NCBI RefSeq assembly: GCF_965230075.1
Contig: NZ_OZ245945.1
Coordinates: forward strand, 3,162,001 to 3,226,000
Direction of reading: 5' to 3'
Length of the DNA stretch: 64,000 nucleotides
DNA from: Maridesulfovibrio sp965230075
GTDB lineage: Bacteria; Desulfobacterota; Desulfovibrionia; Desulfovibrionales; Desulfovibrionaceae
Part shown: positions 8,283 to 16,267 of the stretch, in pieces
Numbering within the stretch: position 1 is the first letter of the stretch
Layout of the letters: each line of letters starts with the position of its first letter
The notes under the pieces: model-generated
Seen by the model: only the letters and a program-made list of their open reading frames with translations
Database searches by the model: none
What the model was told of the DNA's origin: nothing
Made by a program: the position numbers and the translations under genes

Positions 8283-9206
8283 TTAAAGCTGCAATTCCCA
8301 CATCTCCTCGGTTAGGTTCTGCCCCCATATCTCATGGGTTTTAGTATCGCTGACCTCAAAACCAAATCGACTGTATAATTTCCGGGCAACTTGAAGATTC
8401 GCAACAGTCCATAAGATTACTTTTTTATAATTCCTGCGCCTACAAAACCACACAGCCTCGTTAAGCAGTTTCTTGCCGAGACCATTACCCCTAAGATGCG
8501 GTTCCACCAGAAACCAGCGCAACTGGGCAACCTCATCATCAACATTTACAATAGCGATAAACGCTACTGGAGTTGACCCTTCTTCCACAACCCATAGATG
8601 CTCTTTTTCCGGATCATAGTTCAGGACAAACTCAGAAAGAGCTGAAGCGACATAGGCATCAAAAGTCACATCGAAACCATATCGTTCCGAATAGAATGCA
8701 GCATGTTTGTATGCGATAAGCCCGATATCACCTGGTTTATGGGAACGAATGACCAGAGTTTCCGTAGGAGATTTTCCGGAACTGAGAATTCGCTCAATAT
8801 CCCCCATTGCAGCAACAAGCTGTTTTTGCTGCTCTGCATCGGTACGGCACAAGGAGTCCGCGATCTGAGAATTGGACATTTCCTGCAATCTGGAAAGTTC
8901 AGCCTCGCCTGCAGAAGTAAGGGAAAGATATTGGCTGCGCGAATCACCGGATGATTTCTTTTTAAGAATCAATCCCTTCTTCTCGAATCTGCTAAGCATC
9001 CTGCTGAGATAGGCCGGATCAAGTCGAAGAGCATTTGACAAATCCTTTGCAACCGACTTTTCAACCTGCCCAAGCTCAAACAAAACCCGTCCTTCTGCCA
9101 AAGAATACTCAGACTTAAGCAGCTTACTGTGCAGTAGCCCTAACACCTGAGTATAAAACCTGTTAAAACGCCGCACTCTATCAATATAGTCCTGATGAAT
9201 TGTCAT
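8283..9206 (-). CDS. MarR-family regulator fused to GNAT acetyltransferase
   Basis: 307 residues in two domains. Residues 1-150 form a MarR winged helix (RVLFELGQVEKSVAKDLSNALRLDPAYLSRMLSRFEKKGLI), and residues 155-307 form a GNAT domain with the acetyl-CoA loop LRGNGLGKKLL and the C-terminal ARKLYSRFGFEV. Proteins with this layout exist in many bacteria, and substrates are mostly unknown. Start 9206 is chosen over an ATG nine codons upstream because of AGGTG eight bases before it. The 43-bp palindrome at 9254-9296, 48 bp upstream of the start, is the probable autoregulatory operator. Monocistronic. Confidence 0.9.
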   Translation of the reverse strand: MTIHQDYIDRVRRFNRFYTQVLGLLHSKLLKSEYSLAEGRVLFELGQVEKSVAKDLSNALRLDPAYLSRMLSRFEKKGLILKKKSSGDSRSQYLSLTSAGEAELSRLQEMSNSQIADSLCRTDAEQQKQLVAAMGDIERILSSGKSPTETLVIRSHKPGDIGLIAYKHAAFYSERYGFDVTFDAYVASALSEFVLNYDPEKEHLWVVEEGSTPVAFIAIVNVDDEVAQLRWFLVEPHLRGNGLGKKLLNEAVWFCRRRNYKKVILWTVANLQVARKLYSRFGFEVSDTKTHEIWGQNLTEEMWELQL

Positions 9207-9253
9207 ATTAGGCACCTGCTTATTTCGTATCATTCGCCTTGACTCTGCATAAT

Positions 9254-9296
9254 ATGTTTGACTGAGTCAATTAATTTAATTGACTCAGTCAAACAT
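9254..9296. promoter_or_regulatory. Perfect 43-bp palindromic operator of the MarR-GNAT gene
   Basis: Two 21-base arms are exactly complementary around a single central base at 9275. Each arm contains its own nested palindrome, TTGACTGAGTCAA in the left arm and TTGACTCAGTCAA in the right. The two nested sites are centred 25 bp apart (about 2.4 helical turns), which suggests two regulator dimers. It lies upstream of the regulator gene between -48 and -90 from the start codon. Confidence 0.8.
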
Positions 9297-9304
9297 AAAC
9301 GCCA

Positions 9305-9340
9305 AAAATCCCCCGCCGACTTAGTCAGCGGGGGATATTT
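9305..9340 (-). terminator. Terminator of the 9387-10352 gene pair
   Basis: Stem CCCCCGC/GCGGGGG (9310-9316 and 9328-9334) with a run ATTTTT on the minus strand, 50 bp after the stop codon at 9387. Confidence 0.75.
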
Positions 9341-9386
9341 GTACCGTGGTTACGCAGAAGGACAGTATTAAGTATCGTCCTGCGAT

Positions 9387-9740
9387 CTATCCAACCTTGT
9401 TGATATAACGATTGGCAATCAAGGGGGTGCCGCGTGCGGCACTGCCGTACCCCTTGAAGCGGGTACTTTCCTTCTTAACCCGCCCTATATCCTGCCGCAG
9501 CGATTCATGGAGCTTCTTGGCCTCCGTAGTAAGCTGCCCTTGCAGGTTCTTGAGCTTGTTAAGCTTTTCCAGAATTTCATCCAGACTCACGCTCTCTTTT
9601 GTTTCCAGAGCCTTATCGGTGAGTACACCTCTTCTTTCTGCGGCATCAAAGGCATCGTCCACCTCGCCCGCCACAAGAAATCTCAACTCTTCGTATCCGA
9701 TTTCAAGAGCCTGATCCAGAAGTTCCAAGGTTTCGGCCAT
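9387..9740 (-). CDS. Small helical protein of unknown function (FliT/FlgN-like appearance)
   Basis: 117 residues, almost entirely helical, starting MAETLELLDQALEIGYEEL and containing a long charged coiled-coil region (LEKLNKLKNLQGQLTTEAKKLHESL). The N-terminus, with AGEVDDAFDAAERRGVLTDKAL, looks like the small flagellar export chaperones FliT/FlgN, where two helices carry an AGDLDAA-like turn. The resemblance is by eye only. It lies 6 bp after the 9747-10352 gene and shares its operon and terminator. The flagellar link is an inference. Confidence 0.6.
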   Translation of the reverse strand: MAETLELLDQALEIGYEELRFLVAGEVDDAFDAAERRGVLTDKALETKESVSLDEILEKLNKLKNLQGQLTTEAKKLHESLRQDIGRVKKESTRFKGYGSAARGTPLIANRYINKVG

Positions 9741-9746
9741 AACAGT

Positions 9747-10352
9747 CTACCTCTTGGCTACCTCCCTGAGATCCTCGCGAATGATGGAGATAACATTCTT
9801 CCATTTTTCAACGGAAGGCAGGAATTCATATTCGAGCAAATCAGCCAACAGAATCCAGTCCTCGTTTTCAAGGACTTCGGTCATTTCAGTGAAAAGACCG
9901 GAAAAATCTTCCACAACTTTTTCGAAATCATCGTGCTGTTTAATGGAAAAATGATCACGCAGGTTACCGACCATGCCGAGGAAGTCTCTGATTACATCAA
10001 GAAGATCCTGATAAAGTTCAAGTGCTTCAGCATCGTCTGCCTGTCTGAAGAGTTCAGCTACCTGCTTGCCGCCGCCGGCCATGATATTCACGACCTTGTA
10101 GAGTTCAAGGGTGATGGCAGAAGCCATCTCAACTGCGGATGAGCTGATGATTTCGAGGCTGTCGATTTCGGAAGTTTCAATATCTTCCGACTGGTTGGGG
10201 TAAATTTCACTGAAAGGTTCGTTGTTAACCTTAACGTCGGTAACAATACGGTCATCAAGGTGTCCGTCTTCCATCACCTTGTCAAAAACCTGCTCAAGAT
10301 TTTCAAAGCTTCTGATATCGAGATCAGTTTTGGTTCCATCGATAACGATCAT
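9747..10352 (-). CDS. Conserved protein of unknown function, acidic and helical
   Basis: 201 residues, strongly acidic. The first 60 residues look like a small beta-rich region (MIVIDGTKTDLDIRSFENLEQVFD), and the rest is helical (VEMASAITLELYKVVNIMAGGGKQVAELFRQ and following). No signal peptide, membrane segment or known catalytic motif is visible. Start 10352 has an excellent AGGAGGAG upstream. It is followed after 6 bp by the 117-residue FliT-like protein, so the two probably work together. I do not recognise the family. Confidence 0.65.
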   Translation of the reverse strand: MIVIDGTKTDLDIRSFENLEQVFDKVMEDGHLDDRIVTDVKVNNEPFSEIYPNQSEDIETSEIDSLEIISSSAVEMASAITLELYKVVNIMAGGGKQVAELFRQADDAEALELYQDLLDVIRDFLGMVGNLRDHFSIKQHDDFEKVVEDFSGLFTEMTEVLENEDWILLADLLEYEFLPSVEKWKNVISIIREDLREVAKR

Positions 10353-10434
10353 AATGACTCTCCTCCTAAATTAGGTACGTAATTTTTTCCGGTTGGTCCG
10401 GTACGCCCTATTTCCTTCAAGAGTCATGCCAACA

Positions 10435-11982
10435 TCACTCAACAGAAACGGATATAGCCCTGACCAAAACCATATAGCGATTTAACTGCTCCATGAGTCC
10501 ATCCATGCTTTCATGGACTCTGGATTCGACCATCCACATGGAAGAAAGTACTGACAACTCAGGGCATGAAGACAATATATCCTGTATTTTTTGCAGGTTA
10601 GCCAAAAATTTCACTTTCATGGCTTCAATAGGGTCAGCCTGAAGAATCACAGCCTGCTTGCTAAGCAAAAAGAGGACATCCCGGCAACTGTTAAGCGCAC
10701 TGAGCAGTCTGGCCCGCATGTCAGGGGAAAGCTCTATTTTAGGAAGCTCTGCTTCGACAAATTCATCGCCGTCAAGAAAACGACGGTAAAGTTCACGTTG
10801 CAAAATAATCCACTTATGGCGATCACTTTGCTCATGCCCGGAAAGAGAGCTCAAGGAAATCATCCCCCTCTCGTCACGCCCGGTAAGGTAGGCCCTAACA
10901 CCTCTGTTTTCAATCAGCGGCCACCTTCCGCTATCAATAAAAGATGAAACAGCACCAAAAACGGCATCAGGTTCAACTTCCCGGCGGCAGAGATGGTCAT
11001 AAACACACTCCTTCCCGAAAGGACAGGGGTGGCAATCAAGGTCAGGTTCAAAACAACACAGGTTAGCGGCAGCAGGGCCTGTATCCCAAGGCTGGGCTGT
11101 AGCTAGAAAAATAGCTGCCAGCGGGGTTCCGGCCCCGGCAGCAAGATGCATTGTCCCGGTATCATTGGTCACCAGCAAGTCAAGGCGACGCAGTACAGCA
11201 GCAAGTTCCGGCAACGATGTTCCACCCATAAGATTGACGGACGGGAATTCAGCTCCCTGCAGAATACGCTCGCCCAGTCCCTTCTCACTTTCAGTACCCA
11301 GCAAAACAGGAACCCTACGCTTCTCTTTCCATAATCTAAGTCCAAGTTTCCTGAAATATTCAACAGGCCAACGCCTGCGATCCTCACTGGCTCCGGGCTG
11401 GAAGCCCACAAAGCCCTCTGCTCCGGGCACTGGATTTTCCAGCAGCTTAAGGGCTGCAATTTTCATTTCCGGTGTTGAGTCAGCCAATTCAAATGGTGCC
11501 GGTTTATTAATGCCCGCCACTTTGCTGAACAGATCAACCACATTGAACGGGCTGGACCCGCGATTAGCGGATGCCATCTGCAGGAATCCGGCCCAGCGTG
11601 AGGTGTCGGCATTGAAGCCGAAATCGTCCATGGCAAAGCCACGCACTTCGCGGCCCTTGCCGAGCCTGAGGGAAATCAGCCGGGAGGAGACAGACGGAGT
11701 CAGGTTTATGACCAGTTCCGGATCAAAGGATTCTTCAATTTCAGCACAATATGATTCAAAGATATTGACGGCCACACGCCAGTCCCGATCAAGGGAAGCC
11801 AAGAGCGATGCTCCGGGCAGGGAAAAAGTCCGCGCAACATTACGCAACAACTGGGTTGTCCCGGCAAAATTTTTCAAACACATGACCCCGACTTCATAGC
11901 CCTGATCAGCAAGGGCAGTGATTACCGGCTGGGTCTGTAAGAGGTCCCCGAATCTGGTAAGATTAATGACTAGCGCTTTCAT
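10435..11982 (-). CDS. Glycosyltransferase family 9 (heptosyltransferase-like) with C-terminal helical extension
   Basis: 515 residues. The N-terminus MKALVINLTRFGDLLQTQPVI is the GT9 start, the SDG-like region reads VGFQPGASEDRRRWP, and the donor-binding part is DLLVTNDTGTMHLAAGAGTP. A cysteine-rich segment (CCFEPDLDCHPCPFGKEC) follows near residue 330, then about 165 residues of helices not found in classical heptosyltransferases. Likely role: transfer of sugar to LPS core or flagellin. The Shine-Dalgarno GGAGG, nine bases before the ATG, lies inside the dispersed repeat at 11991-12077. Divergent from acs. Confidence 0.82.
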   Translation of the reverse strand: MKALVINLTRFGDLLQTQPVITALADQGYEVGVMCLKNFAGTTQLLRNVARTFSLPGASLLASLDRDWRVAVNIFESYCAEIEESFDPELVINLTPSVSSRLISLRLGKGREVRGFAMDDFGFNADTSRWAGFLQMASANRGSSPFNVVDLFSKVAGINKPAPFELADSTPEMKIAALKLLENPVPGAEGFVGFQPGASEDRRRWPVEYFRKLGLRLWKEKRRVPVLLGTESEKGLGERILQGAEFPSVNLMGGTSLPELAAVLRRLDLLVTNDTGTMHLAAGAGTPLAAIFLATAQPWDTGPAAANLCCFEPDLDCHPCPFGKECVYDHLCRREVEPDAVFGAVSSFIDSGRWPLIENRGVRAYLTGRDERGMISLSSLSGHEQSDRHKWIILQRELYRRFLDGDEFVEAELPKIELSPDMRARLLSALNSCRDVLFLLSKQAVILQADPIEAMKVKFLANLQKIQDILSSCPELSVLSSMWMVESRVHESMDGLMEQLNRYMVLVRAISVSVE

Positions 11983-11990
11983 ATATAGAT

Positions 11991-12077
11991 GCCTCCGGCG
12001 GCCCTCCGGGAGCTTAAACCCTTTTTGTAAAAAGGGTTTAAGAATCCCAAAAACTTTTAATAGGGCTTCGCCGCTTT
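11991..12077. repeat. Dispersed mosaic intergenic repeat, copy upstream of the GT9 gene
   Basis: Starts GCCTCCGGCGGCC, then a perfect hairpin TTAAACCCTTTTT/AAAAAGGGTTTAA (12014-12041), then the invariant TTTAAGAATCCCAAAAA and CTTTTAATAGGGCTTCGCCGC. Same order and orientation as the copies at 4634 and 33130. The CCTCC at 11992-11996, read on the minus strand, is the GGAGG used by the GT9 gene. The remaining interval to acs (12078-12333) holds the AAACGG array. Confidence 0.8.
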
Positions 12078-12141
12078 GGTTTAGTAATTTGCCATCTTTT
12101 TAAGGGTATACCTTAACTGGGCAGACAAAGCCACTCACAGC

Positions 12142-12224
12142 AAACGGTATCTTCGGCGGGTAAACGGCACGAACTTTCCGCCAAACGGTTTTTACTCCCG
12201 TTAAGTGATTTTCTTGCGCCGTTT
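12142..12224 (+). promoter_or_regulatory. Array of AAACGG hexamers upstream of acs
   Basis: Three direct copies of AAACGG at 12142, 12162 and 12183 (steps of 20 and 21 bp, two helical turns each) and one inverted copy at 12219-12224. The spacing suggests binding on one face of the DNA by a regulator. The downstream TATAAC at about 12259 could be a -10. No regulator is identified. Confidence 0.4.
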
Positions 12225-12333
12225 ATCGAAAAGCATGTGCATGCAAAGGGAAAAATGTATATAACTCTAAACATCCGGTAAAAATTTTCTGCTTACACAT
12301 GCACTTAAAAAAAAGACCTCAGGAGGCCACCTA

Positions 12334-14319
12334 ATGACTGAAGAACAAAAAATTGAAAGTCTCTCCAAAGAAAACAGGCTCTTTAATCCTCCTGCCGATT
12401 TCCCCGGCGCATGCGTGAAAAGCCTTGAAGAATACAAGGCCATCTATGACCGTTCCATTAACGATATGGAAGGGTTCTGGGCCGAACGCGCTGACGAACT
12501 GCTCACCTGGGATAAGAAGTGGGACAATGTTCTTGATTATGATTTCGACAAGCCGGAAATTAAATGGTTCGAAGGCGGCAAGCTCAACGCCTCCGCCAAC
12601 TGCCTTGACCGCCACATTGAAAACGGACGCCGCAACAAGGCTGCACTCATCTGGCAGGGCGAAGAAGACCATGAAGTAAAAGTTTACACCTACGATATGC
12701 TTCACCGCGAAGTATGCCGTTTTGCCAACGTACTCAAGAAACTGGGCGTACAGAAAGGCGACCGTGTCTCCATCTATCTGCCCATGATCCCTGAGCTGGC
12801 TATCGCCATGCTGGCCTGTACCCGCATCGGCGCACCCCACTCCATCATTTTTGCAGGTTTCAGTTCCAACAGCCTGCGTGACCGCATCAATGACTGCGGC
12901 GCAAAAATTCACATCACCGGTGACGGCGTTCTGCGCGGCGGAAGAAAAATCCCGCTCAAGCCCAACACCGATGAAGCTCTCAAAGAATGTCCCTCTGTTG
13001 AGCAGTGCATTGTTGTTCCCAGAGCAAACAATGAAATTGAAATGGTCGAAGGCCGTGACCGCCTTTGGGGCGAACTCATGGAAGACCCGGATATTACCGA
13101 CAACTGCCCCTACGAGCTGATGGATTCCGAAGACCCGCTCTTCATCCTCTATACCTCAGGCAGTACCGGCAAGCCCAAAGGCGTTTTCCACACCACCGGC
13201 GGCTACATGACCTACGCAGCACACACCTGCCAGTGGGTATTCGATCTCAAAGACAATGACGTACACTGGTGCACCGCCGACATCGGCTGGGTAACCGGAC
13301 ACTCATATATTGTTTATGGACCTCTGGCACTCGGTGCTACCAGCATCATGTTCGAATCCGTGCCCACTTACCCGGATCCGGCAAGATTCTGGCAGGTCTG
13401 CGAAAAGTTCAGGGTAAATATCTTCTACACCGCCCCCACCGCCATCCGCGCCCTCATGCGTGAAGGCGACCAGTGGACCAAGAAATACGATCTCTCCAGC
13501 CTGCGCATTCTCGGCACAGTTGGTGAGCCCATCAACCCCGAAGCATGGATGTGGTACCACGAGAACATCGGTGCTGAGAAACTGCCCATCGTTGATACCT
13601 GGTGGCAGACGGAAACAGGCGGACATGTCCTTTCTCCCCTGCCCTACGCCACCCCGCTCAAGCCCGGCTCGGCCACCCTCCCGCTGCCCGGTATTGATGC
13701 GGCAATTGTGGACCGCCACGGCGAAGAAGTCGGTCCCAACGAAGGCGGTTTCCTCGTTATCCGTAAACCGTGGCCCGGTATGCTCCGCGGTGTCTGGGGC
13801 AACAAGGAGCGATTCAAGCAGCAGTACTTTGAAGGCTTCCCCGGCGTATACGAATCCGGCGACGGAGCACGCAGGGATGAAGACGGATACTTCTGGATCA
13901 TGGGCCGCGTAGATGACGTTATCAACGTTTCCGGCCACAGGCTCGGAACCGCTGAAATCGAATCCGCACTGGTTTCACACCCGGCAACATCCGAAGCGGC
14001 AGTTGTTGGTATGCCTCACGAGGTAAAAGGCCAGTCCATCTACGCCTACGTAACCCTCAAGGCTGAATACGACGAAGACGATGACCTGATCAAAGACCTG
14101 CGCATGCACGTCCGCAAGGAGATCGGCCCTCTGGCAGCACCGGAAGTGATCCAGTTCGCTCCCTCCCTGCCCAAGACCCGCAGCGGTAAGATCATGCGCC
14201 GTATCCTGCGCAAGATCGTAGAAGGCGATACTTCGAACCTCGGCGACACTTCGACACTGGCTGATCCTTCAGTAGTGACCGATCTCATCGAAGGTTATGA
14301 AGAAATAATGAATCCATAA
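12334..14319 (+). CDS. acs: Acetyl-CoA synthetase (AMP-forming)
   Basis: 661 residues, the usual length. Activates acetate to acetyl-CoA through acetyl-AMP in the cytosol. Visible motifs: N-terminal ACS-N region (DRSINDMEGFWAERADELLTW), P-loop-like YTSGSTGKPKG near residue 271, WWQTETGG near 425, the ESGDGARRDEDGYFWIMGRVDDVINVSGHR hinge, and the C-terminal PKTRSGKIMRRIL whose Lys is the usual acetylation target. AGGAGG lies 7 bases upstream of the ATG. In sulfate reducers it serves acetate activation. The AAACGG array at 12142-12224 may control it. Downstream lies an 11-bp perfect hairpin. Confidence 0.97.
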   Translation: MTEEQKIESLSKENRLFNPPADFPGACVKSLEEYKAIYDRSINDMEGFWAERADELLTWDKKWDNVLDYDFDKPEIKWFEGGKLNASANCLDRHIENGRRNKAALIWQGEEDHEVKVYTYDMLHREVCRFANVLKKLGVQKGDRVSIYLPMIPELAIAMLACTRIGAPHSIIFAGFSSNSLRDRINDCGAKIHITGDGVLRGGRKIPLKPNTDEALKECPSVEQCIVVPRANNEIEMVEGRDRLWGELMEDPDITDNCPYELMDSEDPLFILYTSGSTGKPKGVFHTTGGYMTYAAHTCQWVFDLKDNDVHWCTADIGWVTGHSYIVYGPLALGATSIMFESVPTYPDPARFWQVCEKFRVNIFYTAPTAIRALMREGDQWTKKYDLSSLRILGTVGEPINPEAWMWYHENIGAEKLPIVDTWWQTETGGHVLSPLPYATPLKPGSATLPLPGIDAAIVDRHGEEVGPNEGGFLVIRKPWPGMLRGVWGNKERFKQQYFEGFPGVYESGDGARRDEDGYFWIMGRVDDVINVSGHRLGTAEIESALVSHPATSEAAVVGMPHEVKGQSIYAYVTLKAEYDEDDDLIKDLRMHVRKEIGPLAAPEVIQFAPSLPKTRSGKIMRRILRKIVEGDTSNLGDTSTLADPSVVTDLIEGYEEIMNP

Positions 14320-14343
14320 GTATGGCAAAAGGTTGCCCGGAAG

Positions 14344-14372
14344 TTGCCCGGTTCAATTAAAGAACCGGGCAA
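14344..14372 (+). terminator. Hairpin after acs
   Basis: Perfect 11-base stem TTGCCCGGTTC/GAACCGGGCAA with a seven-base loop, 25 bp after the acs stop. No T run follows, so it may be an mRNA-stabilising hairpin or a Rho-assisted terminator instead of a classical terminator. GTTGCCCGG is also repeated directly at 14332 and 14343. Confidence 0.55.
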
Positions 14373-14560
14373 TAGTTCAGCAGCCTGCACTGTACCGGAT
14401 GAGACCGGAATACACGAAAAGTGCTTCTATCTATTTTGGAAGGTGGCTATGGAAGCATCGTGTGTTCCGGTCTATTTTTTTGTCCTCGCTCTTGCAAATA
14501 CACTCCATGCTGTTAACATGAAAAATAATAGTCTCAGTATACTTCATGCAGGAGAAAACA

Positions 14561-15418
14561 ATGCAGCGCGAAATCAAACAGATTTTCTACGGCGAACCGG
14601 TTCATGAAGGTGCCGGGGTAAAACTGCACCGAGCCTTCGGTTATTTTGAAGCCTCCCTTTTCGACCCTTTCTTGATGCTCGATGACTTCCGGTCTGACGA
14701 TCCCGAAGACTACCTGAAAGGCTTCCCGTGGCATCCGCACCGGGGCATTGAAACCATCACCTATTTATTAAAAGGAGATGTTGAACACGGTGACAGCCTC
14801 GGCAATAAAGCTGTAACCGGTGCCGGTAGCGTACAATGGATGACCGCAGGCAGCGGAATAATCCATCAGGAAATGCCCAAAGGGAACGAGAACGGCTCCA
14901 TGCACGGCTTTCAGCTCTGGGCCAATTTAAGCTCCGAAAACAAAATGATCGATCCCGAATACCGGGAGATTCCAGCTAAAGACATTCCGGTTATTGAGCG
15001 TGCTGATGGCACAAGAATAAAGATCATTGCCGGAGAAGTGGACGAAACCAAAGGTCCGGCAAAAGGAATCGGTATTGATCCGGAATATCTGGATGTAACA
15101 GTCCCTGCAGGACTTGAATTCATCTATCCCACCAAGCGCGGTTACACCGCATTCATTTACGTTACCGCAGGCTCCGGAACAATTAACGGGCGGGAAGTGG
15201 AAAACCGTTCTCTTGTACTTTTCGATGATGGAGACGAACTGGCAGTCAATGCGGGCACCAGCCCACTCAGCTTTCTTTTACTCACCGGAAAACCCATCAA
15301 TGAAATGATTTACTGGCGCGGCCCCATTGTCATGCATACTGCGGAAGAGTTGGAAAAAGCTTTTCAGGAATATGAAGAAGGAACTTTTATTAAACACCCT
15401 AAACCACAAGGATTGTGA
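14561..15418 (+). CDS. Pirin family protein
   Basis: 285 residues, bicupin fold. The metal-site signature HPHRGIETITYLLKG (about residue 54) is intact, with IIHQEMP about 45 residues later supplying the further His and Glu; the C-terminal cupin ends with PINEMIYWRGPIVMHTAEEL. Bacterial pirins (YhhW type) can oxidise quercetin or modulate partner enzymes; the role here is open. The start at 14561 has AGGAG six bases before it; an upstream ATG at 14546 lies at the Shine-Dalgarno and is rejected. It is separated by one base from the nitroreductase gene, indicating coupling. Confidence 0.9.
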   Translation: MQREIKQIFYGEPVHEGAGVKLHRAFGYFEASLFDPFLMLDDFRSDDPEDYLKGFPWHPHRGIETITYLLKGDVEHGDSLGNKAVTGAGSVQWMTAGSGIIHQEMPKGNENGSMHGFQLWANLSSENKMIDPEYREIPAKDIPVIERADGTRIKIIAGEVDETKGPAKGIGIDPEYLDVTVPAGLEFIYPTKRGYTAFIYVTAGSGTINGREVENRSLVLFDDGDELAVNAGTSPLSFLLLTGKPINEMIYWRGPIVMHTAEELEKAFQEYEEGTFIKHPKPQGL

Positions 15419-15419
15419 A

Positions 15420-16046
15420 ATGGAATTCCCTAAAATTCTGGAGAAAAGGAGAGCTGTAAATTACTTCGATCCAGCGCGTGATGTTGATCAAAACCTGCTG
15501 AAAAAAATCATCGAACAAGCTGGAAACGCACCATCAAGCTACAATTTGCAGCCGTGGAAACTAAAAGTCATCCGCGACATGAATCGTAAGAAGGCTCTAC
15601 GTGCATTGGCCTTTGACCAGCCCAAAGTGACCGAGGCTCCGGTAATCCTCATAGTACTTGCTGACCGCGAAGGCTGGAAACTGGAGAAATCAACAGTTGA
15701 GAATGTTTTCAATGACTTCGTTAAAGCAGGAAAAATGCAGGCCGAACAAAAGGAATGGTTCGCAGGAGTAACCCAAGGTTTGTATGGGCGCGATGAAATA
15801 GCAGCGCAGGCCTTTGCCAACAAAAACACCGGATTGTTCGCCATGTCCCTGATGTACGCTGCCACTGCCAACGGTCTGGAATCCCATCCCATGGACGGTT
15901 TCGACCACGATGGAGTGCGCAAGGAATTCAACATACCGGAAAACTATTGGATTCCCATGCTCATAGCCATCGGCTACCTGAATCCCGGGACAGAAACACC
16001 ACCAAAGAGCTGGCGGCAATCATATACGGACATGGTTATCGAGTAG
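15420..16046 (+). CDS. Nitroreductase family FMN oxidoreductase
   Basis: 208 residues. It starts MEFPKILEKRRAVNYFDP, with the Arg-rich FMN-binding ERRAVNYF segment, then APSSYNLQPWKLKVI as the classic nitroreductase FMN motif, and ends with IGYLNPGTETPPKSWRQSYTDMV. Probable NAD(P)H-dependent reduction of nitro compounds or quinones. The ATG at 15420 follows the pirin stop by one base, with AAGGA inside the pirin gene end, so the frame running upstream to 15327 is not used. A pirin-nitroreductase pair could deal with electrophiles or quinone-like compounds; this is inference. Confidence 0.9.
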   Translation: MEFPKILEKRRAVNYFDPARDVDQNLLKKIIEQAGNAPSSYNLQPWKLKVIRDMNRKKALRALAFDQPKVTEAPVILIVLADREGWKLEKSTVENVFNDFVKAGKMQAEQKEWFAGVTQGLYGRDEIAAQAFANKNTGLFAMSLMYAATANGLESHPMDGFDHDGVRKEFNIPENYWIPMLIAIGYLNPGTETPPKSWRQSYTDMVIE

Positions 16047-16267
16047 CCCCCTGTTCCCGGTAAACACCCATAAACGGACTAATTCAAGGGGCGGACGGTA
16101 AATAAACAAAGCAGAAGCCGAAAAACGCAATTTAAATTCCCGTTCACCGAAAATAGAATGCATCAATTAAACAGCCGTGCTTTTATGGCATCACGGATAA
16201 GGAAAACAGCAGAAAACACCCGGATTGGAAAACACAGAAAAGAACAACTTCAACATCGGGGGACGAA

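Noticed and set aside
14333..14607. Two short plus-strand frames between acs and the pirin gene
   Set aside because: No Shine-Dalgarno, one runs into the pirin gene in another frame, and the sequence is a hairpin plus leader.
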